Of a DNA stretch of 20,694 nt, positions 15,885-20,694 are shown piece by piece. Position 1 is the first letter of the stretch; each line of letters starts with the position of its first letter. The notes below the pieces were generated by a model. That model had not been told where the DNA came from, did not search any database, and was given only the letters and a program-made list of their open reading frames with translations. Made by a program: the position numbers and the translations under genes. The stretch is from CAG-791 sp963658695 (GTDB lineage Bacteria > Bacillota > Clostridia > Lachnospirales > Lachnospiraceae): NCBI GenBank assembly GCA_963658695.1, contig CAVKRN010000041.1, forward strand, positions 1-20,694, read 5' to 3'.

Positions 15885-16923
15885 AGTTCATCGGAATAAG
15901 GCCGTTGGAGAGCGGCTGCAGGCCGCAGTTGGCAAACAGCATGCGCACGGCTGCTTCGTATTCGACGCGGTTTTTGGCTTTGTGGATGCCCTTGACGTAG
16001 CGACCATTGTCGCAGAAGCTCTCACCCAGGAAGGTCCACAGCTCCTTCATGCAGTTGATGCGAATGCGGTCATCGTGAAACTGTTCGTCGTAAGAGGCGT
16101 ACAGCTCATCGTGAAAGGCACGGATGAGCTTGGTGTCCGGTTCCTGCCCTGTGACAATCCGGCTGACAAGGGCCGGATCGGAGAGAAGACCGCGGCCGAT
16201 CATTACGTGAGAAAGGCCGGGGAATTCGTTTTCCAGAAACTGAATATCCTCACCGGTTCGGATATCTCCGTTGTAGCACAGCGTAAGCGGCGGATGCGAG
16301 GTGGCGCTGTCGGAGAGGGAAGCCGTCTGTCGGGCAAATGCGACACGAAATGCCTCCAGCTCCGGTTTGCCGCGGTAAAGCTCCTGACGGGTTCTTGCAT
16401 GGATAATCAGAGCAGAGAGCGGGTAGCGTTCATAAACCGTAAGAAGCTGTGAAAATTCTTCCGGATCTTCCCAGCCAAGGCGGGTCTTTACCGAAATCTT
16501 CAGAGAGGAACGCTGGCCATTCGCGCAGCAGACAGATATCTTTTCGGCTCCGTTATAAATAGCATCCAGAAATCGGTCCATGATCTCCGGTGTTCGCAGC
16601 ATACCGGAGCCCTTTCCCTTTGCAGTGACAGTGCCGACCGGACAGCCGAGGTTTACATTGACCTCGCTGTAACCTAAATCGGCAAAGGTCTGTGCACAAT
16701 GAAGAAACTCGCCGGCCTGATTGGTCAGAATCTGTGGAACGGTGGGAACACCGGCATTGTTCTCCGGAAGGACGTCCAGCTTCTCGCGGGACTTGAGCTT
16801 TTTGGTGTAGGTCGCTACGACAAAAGGGGTATAATAGGCATCCATGCCGGGGAAAAACGTGTGGTGTGCCCGGCGGAAGCGGTAGCCGGTGATGCCTTCG
16901 AGGGGAGCAAAATAATAGTTCAT
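15883..16923 (-). CDS. tRNA-dihydrouridine synthase (Dus family)
   Basis: This 346-residue FMN-dependent enzyme reduces uridines to dihydrouridine in tRNA. It has the N-terminal MNYYFAPLEGITGYRFRRAH, VNVNLGCPVGTVTAKGKGSGML with the catalytic Cys94, ISVKTRLGW, IIHARTRQELYRGK, CYNGDI and MIGRGLLSDP. The length is normal. ATG 16923 is chosen because it begins the conserved family N-terminus, although AAAGG is about 16 bases upstream, further than usual; ATG 16980 would add 19 unmatched residues. It is transcribed toward the FliB-like gene and divergently from rlmH. Which Dus subgroup it belongs to cannot be told by eye. Confidence 0.95.
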   Translation of the reverse strand: MNYYFAPLEGITGYRFRRAHHTFFPGMDAYYTPFVVATYTKKLKSREKLDVLPENNAGVPTVPQILTNQAGEFLHCAQTFADLGYSEVNVNLGCPVGTVTAKGKGSGMLRTPEIMDRFLDAIYNGAEKISVCCANGQRSSLKISVKTRLGWEDPEEFSQLLTVYERYPLSALIIHARTRQELYRGKPELEAFRVAFARQTASLSDSATSHPPLTLCYNGDIRTGEDIQFLENEFPGLSHVMIGRGLLSDPALVSRIVTGQEPDTKLIRAFHDELYASYDEQFHDDRIRINCMKELWTFLGESFCDNGRYVKGIHKAKNRVEYEAAVRMLFANCGLQPLSNGLIPMN

Positions 16924-17061
16924 CGTTTTGGGATTATTACCTTTCCTGGTCGTCTGCCATCTGCATCGTAACATATGCAAATCTGTATAGAAGCAGAAGA
17001 AGCGCGCTGAAGCGTGGCAGCAGATGAACAGATGGTATCATAAAATGCAGCAGGTGTTGGT

Positions 17062-17538
17062 ATGAATGTTACGGTTTTATGCATTGGACATATGAAGGAC
17101 AAGGCACTTGCCAGCCTCCAAAATGAATATATAAAACGCCTGCAGGCATTCTGTCGGGCAGAGGTGGTGGAGGTGAAGGATGAGGCCAACACCCACGCCG
17201 ACCGGCCGGGCGAGGCGGAGCTGATCAAAGAAAAGGAAGCGGCACACGCATTGGAGCGCATTCGGCCCTCTGATTTCTGCATCCTTCTGGACTTGCACGG
17301 GAAGGAATGGTCCTCGGAGGGCTTCGCGGCAGAGCTGGACCGATGGCAGCAGCGGTCCTCCAATCTGGTATTCGTCATTGCAGGGTCGCTGGGACCTGGA
17401 AAAGCACTTCTGGACCGGGCGGACTGCAGGTGGAAGCTTTCGGACCTTACATTTACGCATCTGATGACAAGAGTCCTGGTTCTGGAGCAGATCTACCGCG
17501 GGTTCATGATCCGCGCAGGCCGAGCGTATCATAAGTGA
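17062..17538 (+). CDS. rlmH: 23S rRNA pseudouridine-1915 N3-methyltransferase
   Basis: The 158-residue protein is the usual length for RlmH, a SPOUT-fold dimeric enzyme that methylates pseudouridine 1915 in helix 69 of the large ribosomal subunit. The sequence shows ILLDLHGKEWSSEGFA, FVIAGSLGPGKALLDRAD (the SAM-binding knot), and MTRVLVLEQIYRGFMIRAGRAYHK at the C-terminus, where HK is the conserved end. The usual GGSLG and GEPYHK appear here as AGSLG and GRAYHK, slight departures in otherwise well-kept motifs. AGGTG precedes the ATG. It is followed after 50 bases by the YkgJ-like gene, probably in the same transcript. Confidence 0.96.
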   Translation: MNVTVLCIGHMKDKALASLQNEYIKRLQAFCRAEVVEVKDEANTHADRPGEAELIKEKEAAHALERIRPSDFCILLDLHGKEWSSEGFAAELDRWQQRSSNLVFVIAGSLGPGKALLDRADCRWKLSDLTFTHLMTRVLVLEQIYRGFMIRAGRAYHK

Positions 17539-17588
17539 CGTGTATAGAGGAGAATTGCCGGTTCGGGAGGCCGTATAGAAGGGAAACC

Positions 17589-18245
17589 ATGAGAACATAC
17601 ACAGCAGCAGATATGGCGAAGATTTACTGTGAAAAGTGCAACGGCTGCGGTGACTGCTGTCACGGCATGACGGATACCATTCATCTGGATCCGTGGGATG
17701 TGTATCAGTTGACAGCCGGTCTTGGAAAAGGGTTTGAAGAGCTGCAGACCGGAGGTATTCTTGCACTTCATGCAGAGGGAGGAATGATCCTTCCGCATTT
17801 GTGCATGCGCGAAAATGGGGTAGGAGCCTGTCCATTGCTGTCGGATGATGGACGCTGCTCTATCCACCCCTTCCGGCCGGGGTATTGTCGTCTCTTCCCA
17901 CTGGGGCGCGACTACGATGCGGCAACGCAGACGTTTCGGTATTTTGTGGTGGACAATGGCTGCGAGATGCCGGGAAAGATGAAGGTGAAGATCAGCAAAT
18001 GGCTGGGAATTTCGGATCTTTCCCGATATGAGCAGTATGTGTCGGAATGGCATTATTTTTGCAGAGATGTAAAGCGATATATGGAGACTGCGGAGGATGA
18101 TGCCTTCGTGCGTCAGCTGAATCTGTTTCTTTTGAAAGTATTCTATCTGACGCCCTATGCTGTGCCGGAGGATGGAAGCAGGGACTTCTACGATCTGTTT
18201 GCGATTCGGCTTCAGCAGGCGAGGAATGTGATTTCGGGAGAGTAA
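17589..18245 (+). CDS. YkgJ-family cysteine cluster protein
   Basis: The 218-residue form from ATG 17589 is chosen for the AGAAGG upstream; longer in-frame versions lack a site. The N-terminal region has C14, C17, C20, C23 and C24 (YCEKCNGCGDCCHGM), and later cysteines occur in CPLL, CSIHPFRPGYCRLFP and NGC. This is the CxxCxxCC family, thought to bind zinc or an iron-sulphur cluster. Members share the fold with FliB-type proteins, but no reaction is established for this branch. It lies downstream of rlmH and is closed by a clear terminator. Confidence 0.88.
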   Translation: MRTYTAADMAKIYCEKCNGCGDCCHGMTDTIHLDPWDVYQLTAGLGKGFEELQTGGILALHAEGGMILPHLCMRENGVGACPLLSDDGRCSIHPFRPGYCRLFPLGRDYDAATQTFRYFVVDNGCEMPGKMKVKISKWLGISDLSRYEQYVSEWHYFCRDVKRYMETAEDDAFVRQLNLFLLKVFYLTPYAVPEDGSRDFYDLFAIRLQQARNVISGE

Positions 18246-18295
18246 CCGCAGAAGTGAGCAGGTATTGCGTGATTTTATGCAGGTTGGAACACAGT

Positions 18296-18326
18296 AAAAC
18301 AGCGGCCCCATCGGGCCGCTGTTTTT
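18296..18326. terminator. Bidirectional intrinsic terminator
   Basis: A perfect 10-bp GC-rich stem, ACAGCGGCCC (18299-18308) with GGGCCGCTGT (18313-18322), has a 4-base loop CATC. It is preceded by AAAA and followed by TTTTT. It works as a T-tailed terminator for the rlmH-YkgJ transcript on the plus strand and for the small ORF at 18328-18408 on the minus strand, whose stop codon is only a few bases away. Confidence 0.92.
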
Positions 18327-18327
18327 G

Positions 18328-18408
18328 TTACTTACCAATGTACATGTGGTTCGGGAACATATCGCCAAACTCTTTTAAAAATGCTGCAAATTCCCTGAGT
18401 GCCTTCAT
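18328..18408 (-). CDS. Candidate 26-residue small protein
   Basis: Minus-strand ATG at 18408 is preceded at 8 bases by a perfect AAGGAGG (complement at 18417-18423). The frame gives 26 codons, beginning MKALREFAAFLKEF and ending NHMYIGK, and stops just before the bidirectional terminator. The first 18 residues would form an amphipathic helix with Phe/Leu on one face and Lys/Arg/Glu on the other, as in small membrane-associated peptides. Start, ribosome site, stop and terminator together look like a deliberate small gene and not noise. It could also be a leader peptide or a toxin-like peptide; I do not recognise a family. Confidence 0.6.
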   Translation of the reverse strand: MKALREFAAFLKEFGDMFPNHMYIGK

Positions 18409-18560
18409 GATGAAATCCTCCTTTGTGTGTGAAAAAGTTACCTTTGTGCGTTGAATGAAGCGGTAGAAATGCTCGATTCATTTGTCTTTTCGGTGAGGCT
18501 TTTGTTTGCCTCTTTCTGATGCTAAGAATACGCCAAGAGATGTAATGAATGAAATACATA

Positions 18561-18566
18561 TATAAT
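18561..18566 (+). promoter_or_regulatory. Possible -10 box upstream of the M55 peptidase gene
   Basis: A consensus TATAAT lies about 120 bases before the M55 gene in a local AT-rich stretch (18540-18600). No convincing -35 box stands 16-18 bases upstream. The rest of 18409-18686 holds the small ORF's upstream region and a weak hairpin GAGGC/GCCTC (18495-18512); nothing else is recognisable there. Confidence 0.3.
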
Positions 18567-18686
18567 GATGCTAAATATATGGAAAAGATATTATAGCTGT
18601 GAGGGGGCGTCTTTCCGAACGCAGGCAAAGAAGGTACAATACACTTCATGTGGAAATGTTTTTACGATAGGAGGCGGCGTGCAGAA

Positions 18687-19478
18687 ATGAATTTATTCAT
18701 CAGTTCAGACATTGAAGGAACCTGCGGCATCTCTGACTGGTCCGAAATATCCGAGGGACAGTACCGTTATGAGGAGTTTGCCAAACAGATGTCCAGGGAG
18801 GCAGCGGCTGCCTGCGAGGGAGCCGGTCCGGATGCGGAGATTATGGTGCGGGACGGACATGGGTCTGCGCGCAATATTATTCCGTCCTATCTGCCGGATA
18901 ATGCCGTTCTCATGCGGGGGTGGGATCGCTCACCGGCCGGCATGATGGCGGGAATTGATACTGGTTTCGACGCCTGTGCCATGACCGGATACCACGCACA
19001 TGCCTATTCCACCGGAAATCCACTGGCTCATACTTCGGAGCCGAATATACATAAGATGCTGCTCAATGGCAAATACTGCAGTGAGTTTATGTACAATGCG
19101 TACTTTGCTGCATACTATGGGGTACCAACCATTTTTATCAGCGGAGACGCTGCCATTTGCGAGGAAGCAAAGGAACTGATTCCGGCAATTGTTGCGGTTC
19201 CGGTGATTCGATCCTTTGGCGGAGCCAACATTTCGATTCAGCCGGATCGGGCGGTGCAGCTCATTCGCGAGGGAATGAAGAAAGCGGCAGCAGGCGATTG
19301 GAGTGCCTGCCTGCCGGAGCTCCCGAAGCATTTTTGCGCCGACATAGAGTATAAGGAATATCAGGATGCCGAGCGGTATTCCTACTATCCGGGAGCGCAG
19401 CGCCTCAATGCGAAAACGGTGCGCTTTGAATCGGACGACTATTATGAAGTAAAGCGGTTCTTTATGTTTGCGATCTAG
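18687..19478 (+). CDS. M55-family D-aminopeptidase (DppA-like)
   Basis: The 263-residue protein is of the M55 family. DppA of Bacillus subtilis is a zinc D-aminopeptidase that cleaves D-Ala-D-Ala and similar peptides. Metal ligands match by position: D8 and E10 in FISSDIEGTCG, H58 in RDGHG, H103 in TGYHAHA and E133 in CSEFMYNA. H115, in LAHTSEP, fits the catalytic histidine region. The likely role is recycling of D-amino-acid peptides from cell-wall turnover. AGGAGG lies 12 bases before ATG 18687, slightly long; ATG 18648 would add 13 residues but has no site. No dpp transport genes are nearby. Its TAG stop coincides with the first base of repeat R5. Confidence 0.93.
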   Translation: MNLFISSDIEGTCGISDWSEISEGQYRYEEFAKQMSREAAAACEGAGPDAEIMVRDGHGSARNIIPSYLPDNAVLMRGWDRSPAGMMAGIDTGFDACAMTGYHAHAYSTGNPLAHTSEPNIHKMLLNGKYCSEFMYNAYFAAYYGVPTIFISGDAAICEEAKELIPAIVAVPVIRSFGGANISIQPDRAVQLIREGMKKAAAGDWSACLPELPKHFCADIEYKEYQDAERYSYYPGAQRLNAKTVRFESDDYYEVKRFFMFAI

Positions 19479-19637
19479 TACATCGATTTTTAAATAACTA
19501 GCCTAACTAACTGGCCCTTTTTCCTGATTGCACGTGTCAAAAATCCTCAGCGTAGCCCGCTACGCCTACGTTTTTTGACACGCACCCTCAGAAAAAAGTT
19601 CTGCGTTATTAGGCCAGTTATTTTGCAAACGATGTAC
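19478..19637. repeat. 160-bp palindromic repeat R5 (MITE-like), complete copy
   Basis: The element begins GTACATCG and ends CGATGTAC. Its outer arms of about 30 bases match as inverted repeats with few mismatches (both read ...AAATAACT[A/G]GCCTAA). The inner arms share GTGTCAAAAA/TTTTTTGACAC, and the centre is the perfect hairpin GCGTAG-CCCG-CTACGC (19550-19565), exactly midway. CTAG stands on both sides (19475-19478 and 19637-19640), either a 4-base target duplication or an extension of the inverted ends. It carries no reading frame. It is immediately 3' of the M55 gene and about 97% identical over 77 bases to R6. Confidence 0.85.
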
Positions 19638-19697
19638 TAGGCAATGAATGTTGGCAAGGACATTGACGGAGAGCGAGACCTAGGGTATTCTATTGAC

Positions 19698-19714
19698 GTA
19701 GTTTTCGAAACTAC
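19698..19714. promoter_or_regulatory. Dyad symmetric site upstream of degV-family gene
   Basis: GTAGTTT-TCG-AAACTAC is a perfect 7-bp inverted repeat with a 3-base centre. It overlaps and follows TTGACG (19693-19698), a good -35 match; the -10 17 bases on (TCACAT) is poor. The arrangement suggests an operator inside a promoter, 31 bases before the start codon, although the site could simply be a short hairpin in the leader. Confidence 0.45.
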
Positions 19715-19744
19715 ATCACATGACATGGGAAGGAATCCGATAGA

Positions 19745-20617
19745 ATGAAGGAAATGAATCCGCAGAAGACAGCTGTTCTGATTGACTCGGGCTGTGACAT
19801 TCCGGCAGATGTCCGGGAGCGTTACGGCATCGAGATTCTGCCGCTGCACATTATGTATCCGGAGAAGGACTATCTGGACAGCGTGGATATCGATCCGATG
19901 ATGGTATACAGGCGCTTTCCGGATGAGCTGCCGACCACCTCGACGCCGTCAATCGCCGAGGTGATCGACAAATTTGATGCGCTGCGGGATATGGGATATG
20001 AGAAGGTATTGGCCTTTGCAATTTCCAGCGGACTTTCCGGAACCTACAATACGATGCGGCTGGCGGCCTCGGAGTATGAGGATTTGGACATCTTCGTTTT
20101 CGATACGAAGAACATTTCCTGCGGATCCGGTCTATATGCCATCTGGGCGGCCAGTCGCCTGCAGAAGGGCGATTCCTACGAGGAGATCTGCAAAAAGCTT
20201 CCGGATAAGCTGGGGGACGCCAACGTGTTTTTCTACATGGACACGCTCAAATATCTTCAGCACGGCGGCCGCATCGGGAAGGTGGCAGGCACCATTGGCG
20301 AGGCCTTGAAGCTCAAGCCGATCATCTCCTGCGGACCGGACGGCACCTATTATACGGTGGCCAAGATCCGCGGTGCCAAGATGGCCAAGCTCCGCCTGGC
20401 CGAGGAGGTCGTCCGCTACAGCTTTGGACACAAGACGTGGATGGTGGTAGAAGAGGGCGATGCGCACGAGGAAGCAATAGCCATGCAGAATCTTCTGGAG
20501 AAGCATGAGAAGCTGATTCACAAGGAGATTCTCTTTGAGGAGCAGATTACGGCGACACTGGCGCTGAACACCGGCCCCGGGCTGGTAGGCGTGGCCGTCA
20601 TGCGCAACCCGGACTGA
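19745..20617 (+). CDS. DegV-family fatty-acid-binding protein
   Basis: The 290-residue protein is of the DegV family, which in Gram-positive bacteria binds single fatty acids; FakB members hand them to the FakA kinase. The sequence shows the N-terminal AVLIDSGCDIP, LPTTSTPS (63-69) and FAISSGLSGTYNTM (91-104), which form the ligand pocket, then YLQHGGRIGK and a C-terminal TGPGLVGVAV with the conserved GPG. AAGGA lies 10 bases before the ATG. No fakA-like gene adjoins it, so a FakB role is possible but unproven. The gene stands alone between two repeats, R5 upstream and R6 starting at the base after its TGA. Confidence 0.95.
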   Translation: MKEMNPQKTAVLIDSGCDIPADVRERYGIEILPLHIMYPEKDYLDSVDIDPMMVYRRFPDELPTTSTPSIAEVIDKFDALRDMGYEKVLAFAISSGLSGTYNTMRLAASEYEDLDIFVFDTKNISCGSGLYAIWAASRLQKGDSYEEICKKLPDKLGDANVFFYMDTLKYLQHGGRIGKVAGTIGEALKLKPIISCGPDGTYYTVAKIRGAKMAKLRLAEEVVRYSFGHKTWMVVEEGDAHEEAIAMQNLLEKHEKLIHKEILFEEQITATLALNTGPGLVGVAVMRNPD

Positions 20618-20694
20618 TACATCGATTTTTAAATAACTGGCCTAACTAACTGGTCCTTTTTCCTGATTGCACGTGTCAAAAATCCTCAGCGTAG
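20618..20694. repeat. Palindromic repeat R6, left half only (cut by window end)
   Basis: From TACATCGATTTTTAAATAAC onward it matches bases 19479-19555 of R5 with two differences in 77. The window ends near the expected centre of the palindrome, so the right arm is not seen. It begins directly after the degV-family stop codon TGA. Confidence 0.85.

Noticed and set aside
17031..17041. TGGTATCAT as an rlmH promoter
   Set aside because: The transcript would start almost on the ribosome site, leaving too short a leader, and there is no -35.
18332..18649. Minus-strand frame of 105 codons covering the small-ORF region
   Set aside because: It is in a different frame from the ATG with the strong AAGGAGG, has no ribosome site of its own and no recognisable family.
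19478..20694. R5 and R6 as part of a CRISPR array
   Set aside because: Only two copies over 1 kb apart with a gene between them, palindromic over their full length, and no spacers of regular size.

Overview
The window looks like part of the chromosome of an anaerobic, Gram-positive Clostridia-type bacterium (Bacillota), most likely a Lachnospiraceae relative. The grounds are strong AGGAGG-type ribosome sites, tRNA genes without an encoded CCA, a DUF6472-like small protein, two CxxCxxCC proteins (FliB-like and YkgJ-like), an M55 D-aminopeptidase, and DegV. This is inference from gene content. There are no phage or transposase genes and no CRISPR array. A run of 10 N shows that the sequence is a draft scaffold.

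Layout. Bases 1-192 hold the 3' part of an initiator tRNA gene, tRNA-Phe and a terminator. A minus-strand block (300-6406) holds mtnN and then, read from 6406 downward, a four-gene operon: SGNH hydrolase with an ILEI-like domain, an FkbH-like HAD/GNAT enzyme, an acyl carrier protein and an MBOAT acyltransferase ('system A'). The N run falls inside the SGNH gene. Collapsing a 6-base overlap around it restores one 509-residue frame. Divergent from this operon are a histidine kinase and an OmpR-type regulator (6533-8357), then a MATE transporter, a DUF6472-like protein, a second MBOAT with its own SGNH partner ('system B'), an MBL-fold hydrolase, mutY and a FliB-like protein, all on the plus strand and tightly packed. 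A Dus-family tRNA dihydrouridine synthase lies on the minus strand and rlmH is divergent from it. YkgJ-like, M55 peptidase and DegV genes follow. A 26-codon small ORF with a very good ribosome site lies on the minus strand at 18328-18408.

How the genes may work together. System A has the architecture of a dlt operon (loading enzyme, carrier protein, MBOAT, membrane-anchored partner), but an FkbH-like enzyme takes the place of the DltA adenylating enzyme. FkbH proteins are known to load a glyceryl unit from 1,3-bisphosphoglycerate onto a carrier protein. The simplest reading is a pathway that puts a three-carbon acyl group on an extracellular glycopolymer. System B looks like a conventional O-acylation pair. 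The two-component system between them is a plausible envelope-stress regulator of one or both. That link is inferred from position only.

Dispersed repeats are the other notable feature. Four short palindromic repeats and two copies of a 160-bp near-perfect palindrome (one cut by the window end) all sit directly 3' of stop codons. Several share the end CGATGTAC.
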